Origin: Bog-159 sp963818855
Lineage (GTDB): Bacteria > Acidobacteriota > Terriglobia > Bryobacterales > Bryobacteraceae
Length of the DNA: 64,000 bases
Direction: 5' to 3'
NCBI GenBank assembly: GCA_963818855.1
Contig: CAWFUH010000017.1
Coordinates: forward strand, 124,001 to 188,000
Positions 39,733 through 47,684 of this stretch are shown here, piece after piece (within the stretch, counting starts at the first letter, position 1; every line of letters starts with the position of its first letter). The translations under genes and the position numbers were made by a program. Under the pieces are notes generated by a model. The model did no database searches, had not been told where the DNA came from, and was given only the letters and a program-made list of their open reading frames with translations.

Positions 39733-41835
39733 TCAGAGATCTTTGCGGGAGATGCCAAGCTTGCGCATCATGGCGTTCAGGGTGGTGCGGTGCAATCCAA
39801 GACGGGTAGCGGCGGTAGTGACCACCCCGTCGCTTTCACGCAGCACGCGCATGATGTGATCCCGCTCCACTTGTTCGAGAGTGGCGCCGCCGGTACCGTC
39901 GGCCACATTCGGTCTTATCTCAGCCAGGGGGGCACGCAGGCTGGTTCCGCTCGAAAGGATGACCGAGCGCTCGATGAAGTTTTCTAGCTCCCGCACGTTG
40001 CCTGGCCAATTCCAGTTCTCCAGAGCGCGCATGGTGTCCGTCGGGATTTTGTCAATCTGCCTACCCATTTTCGCAGCGTATTTCCTGGCGAAGTGCCGCG
40101 CAAGTATGGGTATGTCATCGGGATGATCGCGCAGCGGGGGAGTGGTGATAGGGAAAACCTTCAGACGGTAATACAGATCGCTGCGAAAGAGTTTATCCCC
40201 CATCATCTGGGTAAGGTTCCGGTTGGTGGCCGCCACCAGCCGTACATCGATGGGGATCGTCTTGGTACCGCCCAACCTTTCGAATGACTTCTCCTGTAGA
40301 GCACGGAGTAACTTCGGCTGCAGGTCCAAGGGAATATCGCCCACCTCGTCTAAAAACAGAGTCCCGCGGTGAGCCATCTCAAAGCGGCCGATCTTCTGCT
40401 GCAAGGCGCCGGTGAAGGCGCCTCTCTCGTAGCCAAACAACTCGCTTTCCAGAAGCCCCGTCGGAATGGCGGCGCAATTCAGCGTGACGAAAGGGAGATT
40501 CCTGCGGGGACTCATCCTATGGATAGCGCGGGCTACCAACTCCTTGCCGGTGCCGGTTTCGCCCAGGATCAAGACGTTCGCATCGGTAGGAGCTACTACT
40601 TCAACCAGCCGCTGCACGCGCCGCAGGGCCGCGCTGCTACCCACAATCTCTTCGAAGTCCTGGCCAGGTTCGGCGTCTTCGAACTGAACGCTCTCAGTCC
40701 GGTCACGTTCCCTGAGGTCCTGCACAAAGGTGATCCAGCGGAACGGACAGAGCTTCAACACCGCCGTGGCAACCAGGGCGGGGACACGGGTTCCATCCTT
40801 GCGAATCAACTCCTTCTCAAAAGGGGTGCAGGCTCCAAATCGCAGAAGTTCTTCATGCGCCAACTCATCCAGAGGGGCGTATTCCGGCGGGGTGAGATCG
40901 GGCCAGTTCAGCCGGCCTGCCACCAAGTCTTCGCGGCTGTATCCGACCAATTCGAGAAACGCATCGTTCGCCTCAGGGACCCGGTCGAACTCGCCGGAAA
41001 CGATGCTGGCGATGGTGGATTGCAAAGGGATGGGCCGAATTCGCGCGCGGCTGTGCCGTAATTTTTCGTCTCGCTCGTGGCGATCGCTAAAATCGCGCAC
41101 GACTCTGGCGAAGCCCTGTAACTGTCCGTCGGCATCCTTGAGCGCCATGGTAATGGTATTGGCCCAGAATTGGGTTCCATCCTTTCTAGCCTGATACCCT
41201 TCAGTGCCCACGTGGCCTTCGGCCGCCGCGCGGTTGAGCTCTTCCTGCAGCCGTAGAGTCTCTTCGCCGGGATAAAGCAACGATACGTGTTGTCCGAGTG
41301 TCTCATCGGCTCGATAGCTGTAAATACGCTCGGCTCCCGAATACCAGGCAGCAATATCCCCCGCGCTGCCCAATAAGTAGAGCGCGTAGTCCTGCACCCA
41401 TGCCGGAATGGGGTCCGCGGGGGCGTGCTCTGTAACGGTGGCCGGCGCAGGGTCGTGCAGGACAAGCAGGTGGCGCACGGGCAACACGTTCCCTTTGGCG
41501 GTATACGCAACTTCGCGCGGACTTGCGTCGGGACCAACCAGGCGGAGCGTGCCGGCCTGTTCTCCGTGATCCCGCAAGGCCTTCCAAAGCTGCGAAATCT
41601 CGCGCCTGGATGCGGGCGGTGCGAAATCGCCGACCGGCCGGCCGATGATTTTCTCACGCGGCAGCCCTAAGAGCTTACCTACGCCGATGCTGGCGTCGCA
41701 TGTATTGCCATGGTCGTCGGCGACCAGAATGGGCGCGGAGGGGTGAAAAACAATCGCACGGAACAGGAGCTCCAGCTCTCTTGGTCCGTTATTCAGCAGC
41801 CAGCCGGCGGCTGATTGAGAGACCGCGGAGCCCAT
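39733..41835 (-). CDS. PAS-domain sigma-54-dependent transcriptional activator
   Basis: 700 residues. Three PAS-type sensor regions (about 22-125, 150-265 and 280-390; e.g. APILVADDHGNTCDASIGVG, EGYQARKDGTQFWANTITMA, LVGYSREDLVAGRLNWPDL) precede the AAA+ domain. That domain has Walker A GETGTGKE near residue 424, GAFTGA (sigma-54 contact) near 471, Walker B GTLFLDEVGD, and the arginine-finger region. A Fis-type helix-turn-helix closes the protein (MRVLRESDGVVTTAATRLGL, HRTTLNAMMRKLGISRKDL). The PAS regions suggest a small-molecule or redox signal. A TGACC-N6-GGTCG dyad upstream suggests autoregulation, and similar sites flank neighbouring genes. Confidence 0.93.
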   Translation of the reverse strand: MGSAVSQSAAGWLLNNGPRELELLFRAIVFHPSAPILVADDHGNTCDASIGVGKLLGLPREKIIGRPVGDFAPPASRREISQLWKALRDHGEQAGTLRLVGPDASPREVAYTAKGNVLPVRHLLVLHDPAPATVTEHAPADPIPAWVQDYALYLLGSAGDIAAWYSGAERIYSYRADETLGQHVSLLYPGEETLRLQEELNRAAAEGHVGTEGYQARKDGTQFWANTITMALKDADGQLQGFARVVRDFSDRHERDEKLRHSRARIRPIPLQSTIASIVSGEFDRVPEANDAFLELVGYSREDLVAGRLNWPDLTPPEYAPLDELAHEELLRFGACTPFEKELIRKDGTRVPALVATAVLKLCPFRWITFVQDLRERDRTESVQFEDAEPGQDFEEIVGSSAALRRVQRLVEVVAPTDANVLILGETGTGKELVARAIHRMSPRRNLPFVTLNCAAIPTGLLESELFGYERGAFTGALQQKIGRFEMAHRGTLFLDEVGDIPLDLQPKLLRALQEKSFERLGGTKTIPIDVRLVAATNRNLTQMMGDKLFRSDLYYRLKVFPITTPPLRDHPDDIPILARHFARKYAAKMGRQIDKIPTDTMRALENWNWPGNVRELENFIERSVILSSGTSLRAPLAEIRPNVADGTGGATLEQVERDHIMRVLRESDGVVTTAATRLGLHRTTLNAMMRKLGISRKDL

Positions 41836-41987
41836 GGATGACGCCTTCCCGCCGTCGGTCGGGGCAACCTCAGACCGCGTGTGAGACCAAATCGGCAGAT
41901 TCCGATGGTTTCCCGCAAACAGTTGGAAGCCGGGAGCAGCAGCCGGACCTTATGTTAACACACTGACATCGAGCGCTGCAGCGTTTT

Positions 41988-42003
41988 TGACCATATTTGG
42001 TCG
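41988..42003. promoter_or_regulatory. TGACC-N6-GGTCG dyad upstream of the sigma-54 activator gene
   Basis: TGACC-ATATTT-GGTCG, one end base off the consensus, 153 bases before the activator ATG. A weaker minus-strand -24/-12 candidate (AGGTCCGGCTGCTGCT) lies at 41935-41950. Confidence 0.45.
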
Positions 42004-42459
42004 CCGGACCGCAGTTCCCGCGGAATCCCCCGCCGAATTCCAAGGACACAAACTACCTTTGAGTACGGGAAATCGCGCCCGGATTTTGCCGACACATAGC
42101 TCGCGCCGGCGCGTCCAGGCCGCGGACCTCTGTCAGCCGGCCGAGTTCCCGCACGATCCCCCCACGCTTTCCGTGGGCCGCCCACCTTCCCGGCAGGAGT
42201 GTGCGACGGCGGCAGGATGATCGCTCCAGCTTTTCCGAGCGTTTTGGGCCGCGCGAAGCTAGCGCCGTCTTAGTGGAAAATGCCAAGCATGTAGGCCATT
42301 AGTAGAACGAGCAGTATGGTGGCTGGCCCCACGCCCGCACCTCCACCGTAGCCCGAGCGCCTTTTTGGCCGCGGCGCGGGATACTACGGCCACAGTCATT
42401 TCTCCATTTTGTGAATCGGGACAATTTCACAAAGCGGGATATAGCGCGGGTCACCGGTC

Positions 42460-42475
42460 CGACCGTATTGGGTCA
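42460..42475. promoter_or_regulatory. CGACC-N6-GGTCA dyad
   Basis: CGACC-GTATTG-GGTCA, one end base off the consensus, about 240 bases upstream of the promoter candidate for the gene at 42743, a usual enhancer distance for sigma-54 activators. Confidence 0.4.
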
Positions 42476-42701
42476 CCTGATCGCCTGTCGTCGGGGATCC
42501 GCCGAGCACGCCTTCGCGCGCGCCGACGATCCACGAGACCAACGGCCGGCTACCAGGATCCGCCCAATGCACGGAATGGCGAAAGCATCTTCAGCTACTT
42601 ATAAGGTCAGTTAGCCCGAAATATAAGAACAGGCAACTCACTTATAGTATTGCAGGCGGACAGACCGCCCCGAAAGCATTGCAGGGCCGGCGCGCCGGGA
42701 A

Positions 42702-42717
42702 CGGGCGTGCGATTGCT
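42702..42717 (+). promoter_or_regulatory. candidate sigma-54 promoter for the small membrane protein
   Basis: CGGGCGTGCGATTGCT keeps the GG and TTGCT cores with N10 spacing. The predicted start near 42728 would leave a short leader that still contains the GAGGAG ribosome site. Confidence 0.4.
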
Positions 42718-42742
42718 CTTCCTGATTTGAGGAGAACCGAAA

Positions 42743-42934
42743 ATGCCTTTACTGAATCTTGTCGTGATACTGATTATCGTCGGAGTCGGCTTGTACCTGG
42801 TCAATCGATACATTCCCATGGCGTCCAGCATCAAATCGATTCTGAATGTCGTAGTAGTTATTGCCGTCTGCGTTTGGGTATTACAGGCGACCGGGCTGTG
42901 GGGGAATGTGACCAGTTTCCGGCTTTCGCGGTGA
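42743..42934 (+). CDS. Thivi_2564-type small membrane protein
   Basis: 63 residues with two hydrophobic segments: MPLLNLVVILIIVGVGLYLV and ILNVVVVIAVCVWVLQATGL. The NRYIPMASSIKSILNVVVV core between them is the family signature. GAGGAG precedes the ATG. Members are common small inner-membrane proteins of unknown function, often near stress genes. It is convergent with the response regulator. Confidence 0.82.
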   Translation: MPLLNLVVILIIVGVGLYLVNRYIPMASSIKSILNVVVVIAVCVWVLQATGLWGNVTSFRLSR

Positions 42935-42989
42935 CCGGTCTTGGGCCGCCACGGATACGCCGTGGGCGATCTGCACTGAAACGACGCCC

Positions 42990-43442
42990 TTACTTGTTCC
43001 CATCGACATCGGCCAAGTGCTCTTTTGTCGGCGGCTGTTCGCTCAGAAAGTCCCGAATCCTGTCTCTGAGCATAACGGACATAAACGGCTTTGGAAGGAA
43101 TTGCCAGCCGTTATTCAACACCAGCAACCCGGCAGGAAGGCCGGAGATCAGCAGAATTTTTGTGTCAGGCCGTTCCTGGTTTAGCTGGATCGCCAGCTCG
43201 ATCCCCGTCATCCCAGGCATGTCCACGTCCGATAAAAGCAAGTGGATCACCCCGTCAAATTCACGGGCCTTTTGCAGCGCCTCGTTCCCATTTTTGGCAA
43301 CGAGGACGTGGTAGCCGCATCTTTCGAGCAGGTCCGCAACCACTTTCTGCAAGATCCCATTGTCGTCCGCGAACAGGATCGTGCTAAGCGGCTTGCGCGC
43401 TGCCGCCTCTTCTGCATCTCCGGGAATCGTGAGCGGAACCAT
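42990..43442 (-). CDS. single-domain response regulator
   Basis: 150 residues: an N-terminal extension of about 18, then one receiver domain (TILFADDNGILQKVVADLLE, LLLSDVDMPGMTGIELAIQL with the phosphoacceptor Asp, LLISGLPAG, FLPKPFMSVML with the conserved Lys). There is no output domain, so it acts through a partner like CheY, or in a phosphorelay. No histidine kinase is adjacent. Its upstream region contains the double dyad at 43710-43743 and a minus-strand -24/-12 candidate, TGGACCCCGGAGTGCT, at 43620-43635. Confidence 0.88.
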   Translation of the reverse strand: MVPLTIPGDAEEAAARKPLSTILFADDNGILQKVVADLLERCGYHVLVAKNGNEALQKAREFDGVIHLLLSDVDMPGMTGIELAIQLNQERPDTKILLISGLPAGLLVLNNGWQFLPKPFMSVMLRDRIRDFLSEQPPTKEHLADVDGNK

Positions 43443-43709
43443 TACACGCGTCCTTCGGGCGAAGAGCCATGCGAAAAGGCATCCGCGGACTGAGCCGCGA
43501 TGCCGGGCCGATAATCAGGCATGCCGCCCACTCTCCACTCCACTAGCCTTCGATTTGTGTCCCAATTCATCTACGTAGCCCTATCTTGCGCTCCCCTCGA
43601 CTCGGCGGAGATATACCCTAGCACTCCGGGGTCCAACGCACCGGTTCTACCTCACAGGCCAAGTTCCTACGAAGGTGACGCCGCGGAGTCAGTGAGTGGT
43701 GGCCGCTAC

Positions 43710-43743
43710 TGACCATGCCGGGTCATGTGACCGCCAGTGGTCA
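43710..43743. promoter_or_regulatory. two tandem TGACC-N6-GGTCA dyads
   Basis: TGACC-ATGCCG-GGTCA (43710-43725) and TGACC-GCCAGT-GGTCA (43728-43743), 18 bases centre to centre, between the divergent response regulator and the exported protein at 43964. The second differs from the site at 39231 by one spacer base. Paired upstream sites are typical for sigma-54 activators. Confidence 0.6.
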
Positions 43744-43802
43744 AGGGCCGCTTGAAGGCCAGTTAGCAATGGCATATAAGAATGGCATATGAATAGGCGG
43801 CT

Positions 43803-43818
43803 TGGCCACGCTTCAGCT
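43803..43818 (+). promoter_or_regulatory. weak sigma-54 promoter candidate
   Basis: TGGCCACGCTTCAGCT keeps GG-N10-GC and TGGC at -24, but the -12 box is poor and overlaps the tandem repeat. About 60 bases downstream of the paired dyads. Confidence 0.3.
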
Positions 43819-43851
43819 ACGCTTCAGCCTCGCTTCAGCCATGCTTCAGCC
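43808..43851 (+). repeat. four tandem copies of an 11-bp unit (core GCTTCAGC)
   Basis: Units ACGCTTCAGCT, ACGCTTCAGCC, TCGCTTCAGCC and ATGCTTCAGCC follow one another without gaps, about one helical turn each. Located between the paired dyads and the ATG at 43964, in the leader or core promoter of that gene. Confidence 0.8.
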
Positions 43852-43963
43852 TCTCTAGCGCGCCGTGCACAGATGGCCGCTGAAGTGCCTTCAGCGTAGA
43901 ACGCGGGACGTGCCCGCCGAGATCCGCGTCACGCCGGTCCGAAACAATAAGGAAGAAACAGAA

Positions 43964-44692
43964 ATGAAGCTATTCAAGGCAGTAACGACGATCTGCTTGA
44001 CGGCGCTGATGAGCGCGGTGCTGATTCCGAGCGCTAGCGGGGGAGACTGGAACCGGAAAACCAAGATCACCTTTAGCGCTCCCGTGGAGATCCCAGGCGT
44101 GCACCTCACCGGGTGGGGCGTATTGCCCGCCGGGACGTATGTATTCAAGATCCTGGATTCGCAGTCCGACCGCCACATTGTCCAGATCTTTAATCAAGAC
44201 GAAACCATCATCTACGCCACGATTCTGGCTATCCCGAACTATCGCCTCAAAGCCACGGATAAGACCGTAATGACATTTAGTGAGAGACCGGCCGGTGAAC
44301 CAGAAGCGTTGCGCGCCTGGTTCTATCCCGGCCGGAACTGGGGCGACGAATTCGTCTACCCGAAGGCGAAGGCGCTGGAACTGGCCAAAACCGCCAATAC
44401 GCCAGTGCTATTCACGGCAGCCGAGATTCCTTTTGAGGTCGCCGAACCGATTAAGACGGCGGACGAGCCGGTGGTAATCGAACTCAAGCAGGCGTCCATC
44501 ATGGCCGTCCAGCCAACTGGCGAAGAGGTGCAACTTGCCGAGGTGGTTACACCGCCGCCGGCCGTGAGTGAATTAGTGATGACACCCGTGCTTCCTTCTA
44601 CAGCCAGTACGCTGCCGCTATTGTTCGTGTTTGGCTTGCTGGCACTGGGCGCGGCCGTCGCCGTCCGCGGGGTCGCCAAACGGCTGCAGTAA
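43964..44692 (+). CDS. exported protein with LPSTAS-type C-terminal anchor
   Basis: 242 residues from ATG 43964, with AAGGAAG before it. An earlier in-frame ATG at 43865 lacks a signal peptide and is rejected. Signal peptide MKLFKAVTTICLTALMSAVL. The body (KTKITFSAPVEIPGVHLTGW, LPAGTYVFKILDSQSDRHIV, QIFNQDETIIYATILAIPNY) is a beta-rich domain I know only from acidobacterial exported proteins. The C-terminus reads LPSTAS, then a hydrophobic segment (TLPLLFVFGLLALGAAVAV) and RGVAKRLQ. This tripartite tail resembles LPxTG-like sorting signals. The malic enzyme gene follows. Confidence 0.8.
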   Translation: MKLFKAVTTICLTALMSAVLIPSASGGDWNRKTKITFSAPVEIPGVHLTGWGVLPAGTYVFKILDSQSDRHIVQIFNQDETIIYATILAIPNYRLKATDKTVMTFSERPAGEPEALRAWFYPGRNWGDEFVYPKAKALELAKTANTPVLFTAAEIPFEVAEPIKTADEPVVIELKQASIMAVQPTGEEVQLAEVVTPPPAVSELVMTPVLPSTASTLPLLFVFGLLALGAAVAVRGVAKRLQ

Positions 44693-44769
44693 AGACTGTG
44701 GATCCATCGCGTGGCGCGAAAGCCCCGATCGCGCGGCCTCAGGCGGGGCGGGGCACACGAGGAAACCGC

Positions 44770-46506
44770 ATGCGACAAAGAGTCATCCCGCTATTGGCGC
44801 CGATCGCCAAGCACCGGCAGAATGGGGACGGTTGCTACGAGACCAAGGCGCGCGGCTTGGCCGTCCTCAATTCACCCTTGTTGAACAAGGGGACGGCCTT
44901 CAGCGTGGCGGAGCGAAAAGCGCTGGGTCTGACGGGTCTGCTGCCCCCGGACATCAGCACTCTCGAAGACCAGGTGGAGCGCGCCTACATTCAGTACGAA
45001 CGGCTGGCGGACGCGCTCAGCAAGAACATTTACCTGACTGCCCTGCACGATCGCAACGAGGTGCTCTTCTACCGGCTGTTTTCGGAGCACCTACGCGAGA
45101 TGATCCCCATCGTCAACGATCTGACGGTGGGCATGGCGATGGAACAGTACCACCATGAATGCCGGCGCCCGCGCGGCCTGTATCTCTCGATCGACCATGC
45201 GGAGGGGATCGAAGAGGCGTTCGCGAACCTCGGCGTGGGCGCGGGCGATATCGACCTGATCCTGGCTACCGATGCCGAGCAGGTTCTGGGAATCGGCGAT
45301 TGGGGCGTTGGCGGCATCGAGGTGTCGATCGGCAAGCTGGCGATTTACACGGCGGCGGGCGGCATTGACCCCACGCGCGTAATCCCGGTGATGCTGGATG
45401 TGGGCACCAACCGGGAGAGCCTGCTTACCGATCCCATGTACATCGGAAACCGGCACGCCCGCATACGCGGCGAGCGCTACGACGACTTTATCGACGCTTA
45501 TGTCAGAGTCGCGACCAGGCTGTTTCCCCACGCATTGTTGCAGTGGGAGGACTTTGCGCCGGGCAATGGACGGCGAATCCTCGAGAAGTACCGAAAACAC
45601 ATCTGCGTATTCAACGACGATATGCAGGGCACAGGCGCGATCACGCTGGCGGCGGCCATTTCCGCCGTGCGCGTTTGTGGGGTCCCCCTGCGCAGCCAGC
45701 GCGTGGTCATCTTCGGAGCCGGCACGGCAGGCATCGGAATTGCCGACCAAATCTGCTGCGCTATGATGCGCGAGGGTCTTTCTAAAGAGGATGCAGTCCG
45801 GCGATTCTGGTGTGTAGACCGGCAGGGATTGCTTACCAACGACATGGACGGCCAACTGCACGACCATCAGGCGGCGTACGCCCGCCCGGCCGCAGAAAGC
45901 CGCGCCTGGAAACACGACGGGAACGGAAATGGTGTGAGTCTGGCCGAGGTGGTGAGCCGGGTGAAGCCGACTCTGCTGATCGGCGCATCGACGGTCGGCG
46001 GCAGTTTCACGGAAGCGATCGTGCGCGACATGGCTGCACATACGGAGAGGCCGATCATATTTGTGCTCTGCCATCCTTCGGCGCGGGCCGCGGCGAACCC
46101 GGCCGATCTGCTGGCATGGAGTGACGGGCGGGCCCTGATCGCTACCGGCAGCGCGTTCGGTCCGGTGACTTACAAGGGCGTCACGTATGTCATTGGCCAG
46201 GTGAATAATGCCATGCTGTACCCCGGTCTCTGCCTGGGCACGATCGTGTCGCGAGCCAGCCGGATCAGTGAGGGCATGTTCGCGGCGGCGGCGAGTGCCG
46301 TCTCCAGCCTGGTGACGGTGCGCCAGCCGGGCGCGTCCCTTCTGCCCCATGTCGACGATTTGCTGAGCGTGTCGGCGACAGTTGCGGTGGCTGTCGCCGA
46401 GGCCGCCCATGTGGAGGGCCTGGCAAGAGTCAAGTTCGACGATATTGTGCAACAGGTGCGAGACGCGATGTGGCAGCCGGCATATCGCCGGATACAGGCG
46501 ACCTGA
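44770..46506 (+). CDS. NAD-type malic enzyme lacking the catalytic tyrosine
   Basis: 578 residues from ATG 44770, preceded by GAGGA (an ATG at 44698 is less good). The fold is complete: RRPRGLYLSIDHAEGIEEAF, DAEQVLGIGDWGVGGIEVSI, GKLAIYTAAGG (general-base Lys), LQWEDFAPGN and CVFNDDMQGT (metal ligands), GAGTAGIGIADQI (NAD fold), SAFGPVTYKG. The motif that is normally VYTPTVG, carrying the catalytic Tyr112 of human ME2, reads VNDLTVG here, with Asn at residue 116. Decarboxylation of malate to pyruvate may be lost or altered. The next gene starts 10 bases after the stop. Confidence 0.88.
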   Translation: MRQRVIPLLAPIAKHRQNGDGCYETKARGLAVLNSPLLNKGTAFSVAERKALGLTGLLPPDISTLEDQVERAYIQYERLADALSKNIYLTALHDRNEVLFYRLFSEHLREMIPIVNDLTVGMAMEQYHHECRRPRGLYLSIDHAEGIEEAFANLGVGAGDIDLILATDAEQVLGIGDWGVGGIEVSIGKLAIYTAAGGIDPTRVIPVMLDVGTNRESLLTDPMYIGNRHARIRGERYDDFIDAYVRVATRLFPHALLQWEDFAPGNGRRILEKYRKHICVFNDDMQGTGAITLAAAISAVRVCGVPLRSQRVVIFGAGTAGIGIADQICCAMMREGLSKEDAVRRFWCVDRQGLLTNDMDGQLHDHQAAYARPAAESRAWKHDGNGNGVSLAEVVSRVKPTLLIGASTVGGSFTEAIVRDMAAHTERPIIFVLCHPSARAAANPADLLAWSDGRALIATGSAFGPVTYKGVTYVIGQVNNAMLYPGLCLGTIVSRASRISEGMFAAAASAVSSLVTVRQPGASLLPHVDDLLSVSATVAVAVAEAAHVEGLARVKFDDIVQQVRDAMWQPAYRRIQAT

Positions 46507-46516
46507 GGAGGTCAAG

Positions 46517-46810
46517 ATGGATCGTTTCCACGTGGTGGCGAATGAGGTGGGTGTGCGCATTGGGGGCCTGGCGGACTGGCTGTTCGGCTGCAGCCATCGC
46601 AGAACGACGTTCCCCATGACACTCCGCGATCGCGCCGGTGGCGAGTCACGGAACCGAACGCAATGCGAGACCTACATCGTATGTCTGGAGTGCGGGCGCC
46701 ACTTTGCCTATGACTGGACGGCGATGCAGATCGCCAAACGGCGGCTTGCATGGGGGACGCCTCCCGCGCTCCTGCCGGCGCTACGGGAAACCGGGCGCGG
46801 TGTGCGGTGA
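46517..46810 (+). CDS. hypothetical protein with CxxC motif
   Basis: 97 residues, AGGAGG before the ATG. Features: VGVRIGGLADWLFGCSHRRT, then CETYIVCLECGRHFAYDWTA, a zinc-ribbon-like CxxC with an upstream CSH. I have seen this arrangement only in uncharacterised acidobacterial proteins. It is the second gene of the malic enzyme operon. A perfect inverted repeat CGGTGAC-AG-GTCACCG straddles its stop codon. Confidence 0.65.
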   Translation: MDRFHVVANEVGVRIGGLADWLFGCSHRRTTFPMTLRDRAGGESRNRTQCETYIVCLECGRHFAYDWTAMQIAKRRLAWGTPPALLPALRETGRGVR

Positions 46811-47308
46811 CAGGTCACCGCAGTCGCACGATATGAGACTTCGGGCGCCGGCAGCGTGGCCGAATCTGGTTGGAGACTCTTGGCCGCCTAAGTGCCTGGA
46901 GCGCGCTGCGTGATGGCTCAGCTGTCCGAAGAATTGTGAGTCAGAAGTTGGGTAACTCGTGCTGCTTCCAGTGCGACAAACCAGTAGCCTGGAGCAGACC
47001 GTCCTGCCGGGTCGAATCGCGCAGGCTGGCCAACACCCCTTGGTAAGTCAGAGTCGAACGAAAAAAGAATATCGCCTTTCGCCCATCAGCGGCTTGGCTC
47101 TCATCAAACGATAAGATTGGCCGGTATTATTCCTCCTGAATGCTGCCCCATTCGCATTGGGGCTTGGCTCCGACGGGGCACGTCGCGTTCGAATCTATGA
47201 TCATGCCCTCCGGGTAATAGTTCGAGTGGAAACAGATTGTAGCCTGAACGTCCCGCCCTGACCGCCAGTCTGTTACGCTGATCGGGCCGATAGCCTAACG
47301 GAGGAACC
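46811..47308. other. intergenic, possible minus-strand coding remnant
   Basis: A minus-strand frame from about 47293 to 47124 reads TDWRSGRDVQATICFHSNYY and ATCPVGAKPQCEWGSIQEE-stop, with cysteines and plausible composition, but no start codon. It may be a decayed gene. Nothing else is visible. Confidence 0.25.
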
Positions 47309-47608
47309 ATGAATCGAGCCGCCGGTCTTCTTTTCCTGGCATCTGCCCTCACGCTGGCCCAGGACGCGCCAACTGCAAGGAACGACCTGCACCAGCGGGT
47401 GGACGGAGTATTCGCAAAGTGGGATTCAACGGTTTCGCCGGGCTGCGCGCTGTCTGTCATCAAGGACGGCCAAATCGTCTACAAACGCAGTTACGGCATG
47501 GCCGACCTCGATCACGATATTCCGATCACACCGGAGACCGTTTTTCACGTGGCATCGATCTCGAAGCAGTTCACAGCGGCGTATCGAGGCGCCGACCATG
47601 GCCGATAA
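47309..47608 (+). pseudogene. truncated serine hydrolase (class C beta-lactamase family)
   Basis: The gene begins normally: AACGGAGGAACC before ATG 47309, signal peptide MNRAAGLLFLASALTLAQ, then FAKWDSTVSPGCALSVIKDG, YKRSYGMADLDHDIPITPET, FHVASISKQFTA with the SxxK motif. Immediately after it the frame changes to unrelated residues and stops. The whole catalytic domain downstream is deleted. Promoter and ribosome site appear intact, so a short exported peptide could still be made. Confidence 0.75.
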
Positions 47609-47684
47609 GCTGGGCAATGGTTCGAGTGACTCGAGTTTGACGGAGCGAGACGTTTTGTCGGGATGAGGCGTTAATGGCTTACCG

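Larger units (their letters stand above)
41836..42742. other. long intergenic region with regulatory motifs
   Basis: About 900 bases. It holds two dyads (41988, 42460) and a candidate promoter at 42702. On the minus strand near 42270-42380 a stop-flanked frame reads GYGGGAGVGPATILLVLLMA and on to a stop, resembling the tail of a tiny membrane protein, but it has no normal start. No other gene is supported. Confidence 0.5.

Noticed and set aside
43808..43851. Tandem 11-bp repeats as a possible CRISPR array
   Set aside because: Units are contiguous without spacers and far too short; no cas genes are in the window.
45091..46617. 508-residue minus-strand ORF opposite the malic enzyme gene
   Set aside because: Antisense shadow of a recognisable enzyme; no ribosome site and no protein family pattern.
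46805..46820. Perfect inverted repeat CGGTGAC-AG-GTCACCG as another activator site or a terminator
   Set aside because: Half-sites and spacing differ from TGACC-N6-GGTCA, it overlaps a stop codon, and no T run follows; left as unexplained, possibly chance.
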